Notes: generated by a model not told the origin, from the sequence alone. A stretch of 64,000 nt of DNA from Henriciella litoralis (GCF_002088935.1 NZ_NCSS01000006.1:2636407-2700406); one strand, 5' to 3'. Counted from the stretch's first letter, positions 26,652-37,802 are shown. Translations and numbers: made by a program.

Positions 26652-27500
26652 ATGACAGATCAGTTACGCAAGCTCTTTCTCATCGGACCCGGCTATGCCG
26701 CGCAGCACCTTGCGGAGCTGTGCCGTGATGCGGGCGGCTGGGAGATTATCGGCACAGCCCGCAGCGAGGATAAGGCGACCGGGCTGAAAAAGGCTGGGAT
26801 CACACCGGTGCTCACCAGTGATGATGACGGCATCAGGCAAGCCTGCGAAGGCGCGCATATTGTTATCTCGACGCCGCCGTCTGATGAGGGGTGTCCGGGG
26901 TTTGCGCTTGCCGGTGATTATGCGGGGGGCGCGGCCAGCGTCACCTATCTCTCGACAACAGGTGTCTATGGCGATCTTGATGGGGGCTGGGCGTTTGAGG
27001 CGCTAGGTGTCTCGCCTGGCTCAGACCGCGGCGAACGGCGCGTGCTGGCTGAACGTCAATGGCAATTTGCGCGGGCTGATGTGCGGCTGGTGCGCTTGCC
27101 GGGCATCTATGGGCCGGGGCGTTCGCAGCTGGAGCGCCTTAAGGATGGCAAGGATGAGCAGATCATCAAGCCGGGGCAGGTCTTTTCACGCATCCATGTT
27201 GATGACATCGCATCGGGCCTGCTGGCGCTGATCGAGACGGGGGCGCCGGGCGGGGCGTATAATCTCTGCGATGATGAGCCGGCCCCACCGCAGGACGTGA
27301 TGGATTTTGCCGCCGACCTGCTCAGCCTGCCACATCCCGCACGCACCGATATCGACAGCGCGGATGTCAGCGAGATGGCGAAAAGCTTCTACGCTGAATG
27401 CAAGCGCGTGCCGAATGCGAAGATCAAGGCGGCGACGGGGTGGCGGCCTGCCTTCCCGACGTATCGCGAGGGATTGCGGGCGATTTTCGAGGCCGGCTGA
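26652..27500 (+). CDS. Atypical SDR family NAD(P)-binding protein (YeeZ-like)
   Basis: 282 residues. The N-terminal dinucleotide motif is FLIGPGYAAQHLAELC; then AHIVISTPPSDEGCP, YLSTTGVYGDLDGGW near 103-117, RLPGIYGPGRSQLERLKDGK near 155-175 and SRIHVDDIASGLLAL near 187-201. This is the extended/atypical SDR pattern of E. coli YeeZ-type epimerase-like proteins. The classical YxxxK is not in its usual form, so enzymatic activity is uncertain. ATG 26652 is selected over an upstream in-frame start because the glycine motif then lies close to the N-terminus. Confidence 0.78.
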   Translation: MTDQLRKLFLIGPGYAAQHLAELCRDAGGWEIIGTARSEDKATGLKKAGITPVLTSDDDGIRQACEGAHIVISTPPSDEGCPGFALAGDYAGGAASVTYLSTTGVYGDLDGGWAFEALGVSPGSDRGERRVLAERQWQFARADVRLVRLPGIYGPGRSQLERLKDGKDEQIIKPGQVFSRIHVDDIASGLLALIETGAPGGAYNLCDDEPAPPQDVMDFAADLLSLPHPARTDIDSADVSEMAKSFYAECKRVPNAKIKAATGWRPAFPTYREGLRAIFEAG

Positions 27501-27600
27501 CCTTCGGTAAATAGGTGAGAGTAGACCGCGTCGATTGAACGAGCGGCGTGCCGTCCTATTTTTTGTGCAGATAAGAAAACCAAGCAGGAATGGAAACGAT

Positions 27601-28470
27601 ATGAGCGACCCGACCTATACACCGCCAAAAGTCTGGACCTGGGACAAGGAAAGCGGAGGCCGGTTCGCCAATATCAACAGACCCATCGCCGGGCCGACGC
27701 ATGACAAGGAGCTGCCGATCGGCAAACATCCGATCCAGCTCTATTCGCTGGGTACGCCAAATGGCGTGAAAGTCACTATCATGCTGGAAGAGCTTCTGGC
27801 GGCGGGCCATTCGGGCGCTGAATATGATGCCTGGCTGATCAATATCGGTGAGGGCGACCAGTTCGGCTCTGGCTATGTTGATCTCAATCCCAACTCCAAG
27901 ATCCCAGTTATGGCCGACCATTCGACCGACCCTGTCACGCGGGTCTTCGAGAGCGGGTCGATCCTGCTCTATCTGGCTGAAAAATTCGGCGCCTTCCTGC
28001 CGACAGACCATCACAAGCGCACAGAGGCGATCAGCTGGCTGATGTGGCAGATGGGCTCTGCGCCCTATCTCGGCGGCGGGTTTGGCCACTTCTATGCCTA
28101 TGCGCCGGAGAAGTATGAGTACCCGATCAACCGGTTTGCGATGGAAGTGAAACGCCAGATGGACGTGCTCGACCGCAATCTGGCGGATCGCGAATACATG
28201 GCGGGCGACGAATACTCCGTGGCCGACATGGCGATCTGGCCGTGGTATGGCGCGATGGCCAAGGGCATCATCTATGACGCTGGCGAGTTCCTGCAGGTCC
28301 ACGAATACAAGAACGTCATCCGCTGGACCGACCAGCTCGCCGAGCGCGAAGCGGTCAAACGCGGGCGCATGGTGAACCGGACGTTCGGTGACCCGTCATC
28401 GCAACTACGTGAGCGCCACGATGCAAGCGACTTTGACACGAAGACGCAGGATAAGGTTGAGGGCAAGTAG
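27601..28470 (+). CDS. yghU: Glutathione-dependent disulfide-bond oxidoreductase YghU
   Basis: 289 residues, the length of E. coli YghU. GST-type thioredoxin domain with an N-terminal extension (TPPKVWTWDKESGGRFANINRP), then the glutathione-site region IQLYSLGTPNGVKVTIMLEELL and NPNSKIPVM, and the GST C-domain (EYMAGDEYSVADMAIWPWYG). YghU/Nu-class GSTs bind two glutathiones and reduce disulfides or organic hydroperoxides. GGAATGGA precedes ATG 27601. It is convergent with the small ORF at 28480-28692. Confidence 0.92.
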   Translation: MSDPTYTPPKVWTWDKESGGRFANINRPIAGPTHDKELPIGKHPIQLYSLGTPNGVKVTIMLEELLAAGHSGAEYDAWLINIGEGDQFGSGYVDLNPNSKIPVMADHSTDPVTRVFESGSILLYLAEKFGAFLPTDHHKRTEAISWLMWQMGSAPYLGGGFGHFYAYAPEKYEYPINRFAMEVKRQMDVLDRNLADREYMAGDEYSVADMAIWPWYGAMAKGIIYDAGEFLQVHEYKNVIRWTDQLAEREAVKRGRMVNRTFGDPSSQLRERHDASDFDTKTQDKVEGK

Positions 28471-28479
28471 CTCGCAGTT

Positions 28480-28692
28480 TTAGGTCTGCCAGATCATCCA
28501 GGTAGAACCGAACACAATCGAAAAAACTAGCATCCCCAAGGCCGCGCTCGTCAGATGGCGACGCGCGGTTTTTGCGGCAGACTTCTTTTTGCGTCGGTGT
28601 AGCCCTTTGAATGCGGGTCTGGATACGCGAGTGAGGCGCTCGCGGATTTTGCGCGCTCGCCGTTCCCCACGTTCGTCATTTAGCCGCCGCAT
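28480..28692 (-). CDS. Small basic protein with C-terminal membrane helix, hypothetical
   Basis: 70 residues. The first 45 are very Arg/Lys-rich (11 Arg in the first 26 residues), then one hydrophobic helix (LTSAALGMLVFSIVFGSTWMIW). AGAGG lies seven bases before ATG 28692, which supports expression. I recognise no family. A tail-anchored or membrane-tethered nucleic-acid-binding peptide would fit, but that is speculation. Confidence 0.5.
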   Translation of the reverse strand: MRRLNDERGERRARKIRERLTRVSRPAFKGLHRRKKKSAAKTARRHLTSAALGMLVFSIVFGSTWMIWQT

Positions 28693-28791
28693 CGAGTGAC
28701 CTCTGTCATCAGGACAGGAAAAGTGAAGCCAGATCTTGGGGTAAACGGATTTAAGGTTTCTTGAGCCGATATTAGAAATTCAAAACGCCGC

Positions 28792-29370
28792 TCAGCCGTC
28801 CCCGCAAACCTCATCCGACAGCGTATCGGCCCAGCCGGAGACGCCGGTTTCGTTGAAGAGGGGGCGTCTGTCTTCGTCGCCGACATTGACGATGGCGATC
28901 TGCGCGGTGAAGGGCGGCTCCATATCGCGGGGCAGGGCCGCTGAGGTCGTGGCGGTCATAATGTCGCCGGGTGCGGCGATCTCAGGCACTTCGCGCAAGG
29001 CCCGGTCATTATAGAAGGGCGTATCTGCGCCCTCGTTCAGCAATTCCAGATCGTAGGTGAACCCGGCGACCGGGAAGGTCAGATTGTTCGTCACGTCGAA
29101 GGTCACCGTTACATAGCGCAGCATGTCGTTTCGCTGCACGTCCGAGACGCTGATATTGCTGATCGGGAGGCGGGTCTGGATGCAATTGAGATGGGCGGCA
29201 TCGGACGGGATGATGTCATCGGTTTGCGAGACGGCGTCGCCCGGTTCGCTGATGTCCTCGGCGTCGTTCGTTGCGGGGAGCGGCTGTACGTCTGCCGGCG
29301 CGCGATCGCTGCAGGCGCTGAGGATGGTTGCGAATAGCGCGGCGGTGATGAGGATTGGTGCGAGTTTCAT
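28792..29370 (-). CDS. Hypothetical lipoprotein
   Basis: 192 residues. Leader MKLAPILITAALFATILSAC with lipobox Cys20, then an acidic linker. The body (ISNISVSDVQRNDMLRYVTVTFDVTNNLTFPVAGFTYDLEL, about 75-115) reads like a small immunoglobulin-like beta domain. No family is recognised with confidence. ATG 29370 has AAGGA six bases upstream and starts the leader; the upstream in-frame ATG adds nine residues without a ribosome site. A long inverted repeat lies about 100 bp upstream. Confidence 0.65.
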   Translation of the reverse strand: MKLAPILITAALFATILSACSDRAPADVQPLPATNDAEDISEPGDAVSQTDDIIPSDAAHLNCIQTRLPISNISVSDVQRNDMLRYVTVTFDVTNNLTFPVAGFTYDLELLNEGADTPFYNDRALREVPEIAAPGDIMTATTSAALPRDMEPPFTAQIAIVNVGDEDRRPLFNETGVSGWADTLSDEVCGDG

Positions 29371-29473
29371 TTGCTGTCCTTTCGGGCGCGTTGCCACGCT
29401 ATGGAGCCGGTGACGGCGTCAAAAGAAAGAAGGCGGAGGTCTCGGGTTTGTTCCGATTGCTGGCTTTTGGCGG

Positions 29474-29572
29474 CTTCATCCTTCGACAGGCTCAGGATGA
29501 GGCTGCGCTGTGTTGAAAAGCCGCTCCTCGATCCCAACCACAACCTCATCCTGAGCTTGTCGAAGGATGAAG
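29474..29572. repeat. 29-bp inverted repeat pair (REP/BIME-like element)
   Basis: Left arm 29474-29502 begins CTTCATCCTTCGACAGGCTC; right arm 29544-29572 is its reverse complement with one mismatch (28 of 29), separated by 41 bases. Intergenic, between metH (C-terminal half) and the hypothetical lipoprotein. The 'TCCTTCGAC..GCTCAGGATGAGG' core is of the type scattered in many alphaproteobacterial genomes. Both flanking genes are on the minus strand, and it may also act as the transcript end of the metF-metH operon. Confidence 0.85.
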
Positions 29573-29636
29573 CGTGCAGCCGGGACGCCTGCATGGTTCG
29601 ACGTCGCTCACCATGCGGGCTCTCGGTTTGCGTAGC

Positions 29637-32285
<2,649 letters not shown>

Positions 32286-32486
32286 TTAGTCCGGGTCTCC
32301 GGGAGATTTGAAGCGGACATAGCCGAGTGGCAGTCCGACAAGAAAGAAGGTCATGGCTGCGCCGATGCCGGCGCAGATGCTGGCGGGAAGTGTGCCGAGG
32401 CCAAATGCGGAAGCGAGCAGGCGGACAAGGGCATAGGCGACCATTGCAGCGATGAAGCCAAGAGCGAATTTAAGGGTCGGGATCAT
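32286..32486 (-). CDS. Small two-helix membrane protein
   Basis: 66 residues with two hydrophobic helices (about 5-25 and 33-55), ending in a polar tail (YVRFKSPGDPD). No family recognised. The start is fixed by an ATGA overlap with the upstream oxidase gene (32483-32486), and its stop abuts the metH ATG. This tight coupling between two halves of methionine synthase is the main argument that it is a real gene. Function unknown. Confidence 0.7.
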   Translation of the reverse strand: MIPTLKFALGFIAAMVAYALVRLLASAFGLGTLPASICAGIGAAMTFFLVGLPLGYVRFKSPGDPD

Positions 32487-33046
32487 GAGGATGTCTCCGA
32501 GGTGATGCCTGGAAGGCCGTCGATGCTGGTCGCATTGCCTTCGCGCCAGCGTTGTTCCCATGTCCGTCCATCGGTGCGTGGGTTGTCGGCATAACGCCTG
32601 AGCTGCTCTCGCTCGCCCTTGAACTCATAGAAGGGCACACCCCAGCCGCAGCTGTCTGAGATGCGGTCGAGTTTGACGGTTATAATGGCGCGGGCCTTGT
32701 CGAAGGCCGGGAAGAGTTTGAGCAGGCCTGGAAAGCGCGGATCGTCAAACTGGACTGCTTCGCCTTTGCCATAGAGGCGGACGATGTTTGCGGCGCCCTC
32801 ATAGGCGCAAAACATGATGGTGATGCGACCATTCTCATTCAGGTGCGCCATGGTCTCGATGCCGGAGCCGCCTAGGTCGAGCCAGGCGACGGTTTCGTTG
32901 TCGATGACGACGAAGCTGTCATACCCTTTGGGGCTGACATTGACGTGGCCGTCATCGGATCGCGGCGCGGTGGCCACGAAGAACATCTTTTGCGCTTCGA
33001 TGAAAGCGATCAGCTTGTCATCGAGCTTGTCATAGGTCTTTCCCAT
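32483..33046 (-). CDS. Pyridoxamine 5'-phosphate oxidase-like flavin/heme-binding family protein
   Basis: 187 residues with the split-barrel flavin-binding fold: FIEAQKMFFVATAPRSDDGHVNVSPKGYDSF near 15-45, NETVAWLDLGGSGIETMAHLNENGRITIMFCAYEG near 49-85, and DSCGWGVPFYEFKGER near 140-155. This resembles the subgroup of PNPOx-like proteins with 'VNVSPKG' and 'SCG.GVP', whose substrates are not known; it is not PdxH itself. GAGGA precedes ATG 33046. It sits inside the metF-metH operon, 11 bp after the N-terminal metH gene, so a flavin- or cobalamin-linked role is possible but unproven. Confidence 0.8.
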   Translation of the reverse strand: MGKTYDKLDDKLIAFIEAQKMFFVATAPRSDDGHVNVSPKGYDSFVVIDNETVAWLDLGGSGIETMAHLNENGRITIMFCAYEGAANIVRLYGKGEAVQFDDPRFPGLLKLFPAFDKARAIITVKLDRISDSCGWGVPFYEFKGEREQLRRYADNPRTDGRTWEQRWREGNATSIDGLPGITSETSS

Positions 33047-33057
33047 AGTGTCCTCGT

Positions 33058-34104
33058 TCAGCTTGCCAGCACGAACGGCTCCAGACCCGACAGGCGCATG
33101 GCCGTTTCCGGGGTAGGGATAGCACGTGGCGGTTTGCCTGTAACAGCTTTCGCAATCGCGCCGATATGCGGCGGCGTGGTGCCGCAGCAGCCGCCAAGTA
33201 CATTGACGAGGCCAGACGTTGCCCATTCCTGGACCTGCGCCGCTGTTTGTTCAGGCAGCTCATCATATTCGCCGAACTCATTCGGCAGACCGGCATTCGG
33301 ATAAGCGATGACGCGCGTATCGGCGACTTTGGAGATCGAGGCGATGTGCGGGCGCATCAGCTTGGCACCGAGCGCACAATTGAGACCGATGGCCCAAGGC
33401 TTGGCGTGGCGCACTGAATGCCAGAAGGCTTCTGCGGTCTGGCCTGAAAGCGTGCGGCCGGAGGCGTCGGTAATCGTGCCGGAGATGATGACGGGGATAT
33501 TGTCACCGGTCTCGGCCCGGTAATCCAAAACGGCTTTGATCGCGGCCTTGGCGTTCAGCGTGTCGAACACCGTCTCGATCAGGAAGAAGTCGATGTGCGG
33601 CGCCATGGCGACGGCCTGCTGATGATAGGCTGTGCGCACGTCATCAAAGGTGACTTCCCGGAAGCCCGGATCGTTCACATTCGGCGAGAGGGATAGCGTC
33701 TTGTTGGTCGGGCCAAATGCGCCGAGCACGGCAACCGGGCGGCCGGCAGCGTCGGCGGCCTCGCGGGCAAGGCGCGCGCCAGCTTCGGCAAGCTCCGGCG
33801 CGATGTCCTGCATGTGATAGTCGGCCATCGCGATGGTTGTGGTGCTGAACGTGTTCGTCTCGATGAAATCAGCGCCAGCCTCGATGAAGGCTTTGTGGAC
33901 GCTCCGCACAGCATCTGGCTGCGTGAGGTTCAGCAAGTCGTTGTTGCCGCGCACGGATGTGTCCCAGTCAGCAAAGCGCTCACCGCGGAAATCTTCCTCG
34001 GAGAAATTATGCTTCTGGAGCATGGTGCCCATGGCGCCGTCGAGGATCAGGATGCGCTTTTGCGCTTCGGCTTCGAGGGCGGCGAGGCGTTCGGTACGTG
34101 TCAT
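33058..34104 (-). CDS. metH: Methionine synthase N-terminal half: homocysteine S-methyltransferase domain
   Basis: 348 residues comprising the zinc-dependent homocysteine-binding module of MetH alone. LDGAMGTMLQ near 21-30, Zn ligands Cys243 (GLNCALGA), Cys306 and Cys307 (GGCCGTTPPHI) are present. The rest of the enzyme is the separate 29637-32285 product, and the two must associate to move the methyl group from methyl-folate via cobalamin to homocysteine. It follows metF by one base. The length rules out a truncated pseudogene: the domain is complete and ends cleanly. Confidence 0.93.
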   Translation of the reverse strand: MTRTERLAALEAEAQKRILILDGAMGTMLQKHNFSEEDFRGERFADWDTSVRGNNDLLNLTQPDAVRSVHKAFIEAGADFIETNTFSTTTIAMADYHMQDIAPELAEAGARLAREAADAAGRPVAVLGAFGPTNKTLSLSPNVNDPGFREVTFDDVRTAYHQQAVAMAPHIDFFLIETVFDTLNAKAAIKAVLDYRAETGDNIPVIISGTITDASGRTLSGQTAEAFWHSVRHAKPWAIGLNCALGAKLMRPHIASISKVADTRVIAYPNAGLPNEFGEYDELPEQTAAQVQEWATSGLVNVLGGCCGTTPPHIGAIAKAVTGKPPRAIPTPETAMRLSGLEPFVLAS

Positions 34105-34105
34105 A

Positions 34106-35023
34106 TCAGGCGGCCTCAGCTTCGCGGGCGGGTTTCAGCCCGAGCAGGTGGCAAGTGGAGAGGGCGAGATTGGCCCGGTTCAGCGTGTAGAAGTGGAATT
34201 GCGAAACGCCGCCATCCGCCAGCTTGTGGCAAAGCTCTGCTGCAACATTGGCCGTGATGAGGTCTCGTGTGCTGGCATCATCTTCAAGCCCTTCATAGAG
34301 CTGGTGTAGCCAGTCCGGCAGGGTCGCCTGACAGAGATTGGAGATCTTCTTCAGGCCGTTGAAATTCGGCTGCAGCATGATGCCCGGCACGATCGGCATG
34401 GTGATGCCGGCATTACGGGCCCGGTCGAGGAATTCGAAATAGATTTGCGGCTCAAAGAAGAACTGCGTGATGGCCCGGTCTGCGCCAGCGTCCTGCTTGG
34501 CTTTGAGGTGCGCGAGATCAAAATCCCAGCCGCGGCTGTCGGGGTGAGGCTCCGGGTAGCAGGCGACGGACACTTCGAAGACCTTGCCAAGGTCTGGCCG
34601 GTGCGCACGGAGGGCTTCGACCAGCTCTATGACATTCTTGAAGCCGCCATCGGTCTGGCGCCATGGCTGACCCATTCCATCTGGCGAGTCGCCGCGAAGG
34701 GCCACGATATGCCGGACGCCTGCCTGCCAGTAATCTTCTGCGGTCTGCAGCACGTCGTCTTTCGTCGCGCTGACGCAGGTGAGGTGCGCCGCCGCTGTCA
34801 GAGAGGTTTCGTTTGCAAGACGCGATACGGTGTCATGCGTGCGTGTGCGGGTTGAGCCGCCAGCGCCATAGGTCACCGAGACAAAGTCCGGCTGCATCGG
34901 CTCAAGACGGCGGACGCACTCCCAGAGGCGTTCGTCCATGGTCTCGTTCTTCGGCGGGAAGAACTCAAATGATACATGTGGGCGCGTGCCCGTCTGGCGG
35001 GCGGCAATTGCGAGGTCGCTCAT
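34106..35023 (-). CDS. metF: Methylenetetrahydrofolate reductase MetF
   Basis: 305 residues, a TIM-barrel flavoprotein that reduces 5,10-methylene-THF to 5-methyl-THF for MetH. HVSFEFFPPKNETMDERLWE near 18-37, FVSVTYGAGGSTRTRT near 47-62, HLTCVSATKDDV near 79-90, YWQAGVRHIVALRGDSP near 97-113 and the PEPHPDS motif are all typical. Its start overlaps the stop of the ArsR-methyltransferase gene (35020-35023), so translation is coupled, and metH follows directly. Confidence 0.95.
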   Translation of the reverse strand: MSDLAIAARQTGTRPHVSFEFFPPKNETMDERLWECVRRLEPMQPDFVSVTYGAGGSTRTRTHDTVSRLANETSLTAAAHLTCVSATKDDVLQTAEDYWQAGVRHIVALRGDSPDGMGQPWRQTDGGFKNVIELVEALRAHRPDLGKVFEVSVACYPEPHPDSRGWDFDLAHLKAKQDAGADRAITQFFFEPQIYFEFLDRARNAGITMPIVPGIMLQPNFNGLKKISNLCQATLPDWLHQLYEGLEDDASTRDLITANVAAELCHKLADGGVSQFHFYTLNRANLALSTCHLLGLKPAREAEAA

Positions 35024-35997
35024 GCGGCAGCCTCCTTCTTCAAAGCAGGTTTGAGACCGCTCCAGATCAGAACGGCAATTCCTTTTTCCAGGTCCGATGG
35101 CGGATCGAAGCGCAGCGGTTCATTCAGCTGCAGTCCGGCCTGCGCGGCCCAGTTCGACATATTATCCTGGCGGATGCCAAGGCGGTGGTGTCCGAATTCC
35201 TCACGCATGAACTCGTGATCATGGCGGGCGAAATCGACGACGATGAGTTGGCCGCCGGGCGTCAGAATGCGGCTGGCTTCCTTCAGCACACGCTCAGGTT
35301 CTTCGAGGTAATGCAGCACCTGGTGTACGATAACGACGTCAGCGCTGGCGGAGGCAAACGGTGTTGAGGTTGCATCGCCCTGACGCACGCGGACCCCGGC
35401 GATGCCGGCTTCTGCGAGATTGGACCTGGCGAGGGTGAGCATCTGGTGGGACAGATCAAGGCCTTCAGCCTCGTGCGCGCGATCTCCGAACAGGGTCAGC
35501 ATGCGCCCGGTCCCGGTGCCGAGATCGACGACACGGCGAAAGGGGCCTGGCCCGGCAAGTTTCAGGATGGCCGCTTCGATCAGCTGTTCCGGATAGTGCA
35601 TGGCGCGGATGCGGTCCCAGTCGGTGGCGATCGAGCTGAAATAGGTCTCGGCTGAGGCCTGCCGTGTGCGCCGAACCGCGTCGAGCCGTTCAAGATCGTC
35701 TGGAAAGTCACCTGATGTCTCATCGATCTGATCGAAAAGACCGTTCAGCAGGGCGCGCGCCCAGCCCTCCGTCGTGAGTCTGTAGAACACCCACGCCCCT
35801 TCTGGCAGGCGCTCTGTCAGGCCCGCAGCGGTCAGCGCTTTCAGGTGATGAGAGAGACGCGGCTGGCTTTGCCCGAGGACAGTTACCAGTTCGCCAACGG
35901 CAAGGTCTCCGTGGCGCAGCAGCGACAGGATACGCAGACGGGTCGGCTCACCTGCCGCCCTCAAGGCTTCAACGATTATCTCTGCGCTTACACTCAT
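35020..35997 (-). CDS. ArsR-family regulator fused to SAM-dependent methyltransferase (SahR-like candidate)
   Basis: 325 residues. Winged helix ArsR domain about 1-90 (GEPTRLRILSLLRHGDLAVGELV, QSQPRLSHHLKALTAAGL) lacking an obvious metal-binding Cys motif, then a class I methyltransferase domain with VVDLGTGTG at 156-164 and VVIVHQVLHYLEEPERVLKEASRIL near 235-260. As leader gene of a metF-metH operon it is probably the local methionine-cycle regulator, with SAM or S-adenosylhomocysteine as ligand; this parallels SahR-type ArsR regulators and is inference. ATG 35997 fits the family N-terminus; an in-frame ATG at 36027 lies within the operator-like palindrome upstream. Confidence 0.85.
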   Translation of the reverse strand: MSVSAEIIVEALRAAGEPTRLRILSLLRHGDLAVGELVTVLGQSQPRLSHHLKALTAAGLTERLPEGAWVFYRLTTEGWARALLNGLFDQIDETSGDFPDDLERLDAVRRTRQASAETYFSSIATDWDRIRAMHYPEQLIEAAILKLAGPGPFRRVVDLGTGTGRMLTLFGDRAHEAEGLDLSHQMLTLARSNLAEAGIAGVRVRQGDATSTPFASASADVVIVHQVLHYLEEPERVLKEASRILTPGGQLIVVDFARHDHEFMREEFGHHRLGIRQDNMSNWAAQAGLQLNEPLRFDPPSDLEKGIAVLIWSGLKPALKKEAAA

Positions 35998-36002
35998 ATC
36001 AT

Positions 36003-36032
36003 CATATAAACATGCATTTATATGCATGGCAA
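36003..36032 (-). promoter_or_regulatory. Predicted promoter with overlapping palindromic operator for the metF-metH operon
   Basis: A perfect inverted repeat CATATAAA (36003-36010) / TTTATATG (36017-36024) with 6-base spacer lies directly before ATG 35997. On the minus strand, TTGCCA (36032-36027) and TATATG (36008-36003) are 18 bp apart, like -35 and -10 boxes, so the palindrome covers the -10. There is no Shine-Dalgarno sequence, so the transcript may be almost leaderless. The layout suggests autoregulation by the ArsR-type protein. Prediction only. Confidence 0.55.
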
Positions 36033-36159
36033 GCGACGGCTTCTGGCCGTTGCCAGCAATTCATGTTCACGTCTTTATGAACTGTTGTTGCTTCTTCGTC
36101 GTATTGAAAGCCTGGACCTGTTTGCTCATATGCTGGTCTGAAAAGCACGGAATTTAATA

Positions 36160-36942
36160 ATGATCAGATTAGCACTGGCCGCCGCGGCCGCATTCTCGAT
36201 GACGGCCTGTGCCACCTCTACGCAGGACTCCTCCAGCTCAGGCGTGTATGACCCGTTCGAAGGCTTCAACAGAAATGTCTATGCTTTCAACGAGGTGGTC
36301 GACAAGGCCGCTCTGGAGCCGACGGCTCGCGCCTATCGCGCCATAACACCAGGCTTCTTCCGTGATGGGGTCAACAACTTCCTTAGCAATCTGGGGCAGC
36401 CTGTTGTGTTCGTGAACTCCGTCCTGCAGGCCAATCCAGACGCGTCGGCCGACACGCTCGGACGTTTTCTGATCAATACGACTGTTGGAATTGGCGGTAT
36501 TTTCGATGTGGCCTCTACGCTGGGCGTTGAGAAGCACAATGAAGACTTTGGTCAGACGCTTGGCGTGTGGGGGGTAGAAGAAGGCCCCTATCTGATGCTT
36601 CCGCTCCTCGGACCGAGCAATCTACGGGATACGGCGGGTATGGTGACGGACCGGGCTTTCGATCCGCTGACATGGACCGAATTCGACGATCCTGACCTTG
36701 ATGAACAGATTGCGGTTGGCCGGACGGTTGTCGGGGCGATTGCCGCGCGGGAACGTTTCATCGAAGCGATCGAAACCCTTCGTTCGCAGCCCGAACCCTA
36801 CGTCGCGCTGCGGCGTAATTATACAACCCAGCGCCAAGCCGCTGTGCGAAATGGCCAGATTGAGGCGGACCCCTACAAAGATTTGCCCGATTTTGATGCT
36901 TTCATGGATGAAGACGAAGATGCGTCAGCGTCCGATAATTAA
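36160..36942 (+). CDS. mlaA: MlaA (VacJ) outer-membrane lipoprotein of phospholipid transport
   Basis: 260 residues. Leader with lipobox MTAC (Cys17), then the MlaA domain: YDPFEGFNRNVYAFNEVVDKAALEPTARAYRAI near 30-62, FLSNLGQPVVFVNSVLQ near 75-91, GRFLINTTVGIGGIFDVAS, and EDFGQTLGVWGVEEGPYLMLPLLGPSNLRD near 128-157. MlaA removes misplaced phospholipid from the outer leaflet of the outer membrane and passes it to MlaC. The MlaC-type gene follows 13 bp later; mlaFEDB are not in the window. It is divergent from the ArsR-methyltransferase gene. Confidence 0.93.
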   Translation: MIRLALAAAAAFSMTACATSTQDSSSSGVYDPFEGFNRNVYAFNEVVDKAALEPTARAYRAITPGFFRDGVNNFLSNLGQPVVFVNSVLQANPDASADTLGRFLINTTVGIGGIFDVASTLGVEKHNEDFGQTLGVWGVEEGPYLMLPLLGPSNLRDTAGMVTDRAFDPLTWTEFDDPDLDEQIAVGRTVVGAIAARERFIEAIETLRSQPEPYVALRRNYTTQRQAAVRNGQIEADPYKDLPDFDAFMDEDEDASASDN

Positions 36943-36955
36943 CAGGAATAAGATT

Positions 36956-37579
36956 ATGAAATTCCGCAGTACAATACTTGCAGCAACGGCGATGCTGGCA
37001 GTTTCCTCCCCTGCCTTCGCAGACGCGAAAACAGAAGCATTCGTCACCCAGAACGCCAATGAAGTGCTGAAGGCGCTGAATGATCCATCGCTGGATGCTG
37101 ATGGGCGCACCGCGCTTTTCAGCCAGTATATGGAGAAGTTCACAGATCTTGATGCTGTGGCGAGATTCGTGATCGGCAAGTATGCACGTCGCTTCACGCC
37201 TGAAGAGCTTAAACGCTATCAGGATGCTTTCCGCACCTATGGGCTGGCGATCTATGAAAACCAGCTTGATGACTATCGCGGAAATGATGTGGTGGTGACC
37301 GGCTCGGTCGATCGGACAGCGAATGACTCGGTGGTCGATACAAAGATTGAGCGTAGCGATGGACGCGAGATGGATGTTCGCTGGCGCGTGCTCAAGCGCA
37401 ATGGCGAGTATCAGGTTGTTGATGTCGCGCTCGAGATGGACGGCAATCTGATCTGGCTGGCGATTGAGCAACAGGCGCAATTCCTGTCGCTTCTGGACCG
37501 GACCAATGGATCGGCTGACGCCCTCATTGCCAAGATTGAAGCCATGACAGCCAAGCAGGAAAGCGAACGCCGCAGCTAG
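36956..37579 (+). CDS. mlaC: MlaC/Ttg2D-type periplasmic phospholipid-binding protein
   Basis: 207 residues with a cleavable signal peptide (MKFRSTILAATAMLAVSSPAFA). The MlaC/Tol_Tol_Ttg2 domain includes FTDLDAVARFVIGKYARRFTPEELKRYQDAFRTY near 60-93 and VRWRVLKRNGEYQVVDVALEMDGNLIWLAIEQQAQFLSLL near 140-180. It shuttles phospholipid through the periplasm between MlaA and the MlaFEDB complex. ATG 36956 is chosen because the longer open frame overlaps mlaA and lacks a signal peptide. A terminator follows. Confidence 0.9.
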   Translation: MKFRSTILAATAMLAVSSPAFADAKTEAFVTQNANEVLKALNDPSLDADGRTALFSQYMEKFTDLDAVARFVIGKYARRFTPEELKRYQDAFRTYGLAIYENQLDDYRGNDVVVTGSVDRTANDSVVDTKIERSDGREMDVRWRVLKRNGEYQVVDVALEMDGNLIWLAIEQQAQFLSLLDRTNGSADALIAKIEAMTAKQESERRS

Positions 37580-37607
37580 GCGCTGTCTCTGACAAAGCAA
37601 ATTTATG

Positions 37608-37639
37608 ACCCCGGCCTCGAAAGCAGGCCGGGGTTTTTA
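37608..37639 (+). terminator. Terminator after mlaC
   Basis: Nine-base perfect arms CCCCGGCCT / AGGCCGGGG with a 7-base loop, followed by TTTTT. Confidence 0.9.
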
Positions 37640-37697
37640 TTTGTGGCCTCTCAATTTCGGGTGGCTTCCATCGAGGTCCCTTCTTAGTGACGCCCTA

Positions 37698-37732
37698 ACA
37701 AAAGCCGGCCCAACCTGATGGTTGAGCCGGCT
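37698..37732 (-). terminator. Probable terminator after the PRC-barrel gene
   Basis: Interrupted stem AGCCGGC..CAAC / GTTG..GCCGGCT (37703-37732). On the minus strand it is followed by TTTTGTT. It lies about 70 bp after the PRC-barrel stop codon. Confidence 0.65.
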
Positions 37733-37802
37733 ATGGTCGAGATAATTATCTATCTCTTCTGGTTTTCAGACGACGCTTATTGTTTTTGTCGTCCATCTTC
37801 TT

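Noticed and set aside
36003..36160. SAM or cobalamin riboswitch before the metF-metH operon
   Set aside because: No conserved B12-box or SAM-II-like stem was visible, and the apparent promoter leaves almost no leader RNA.
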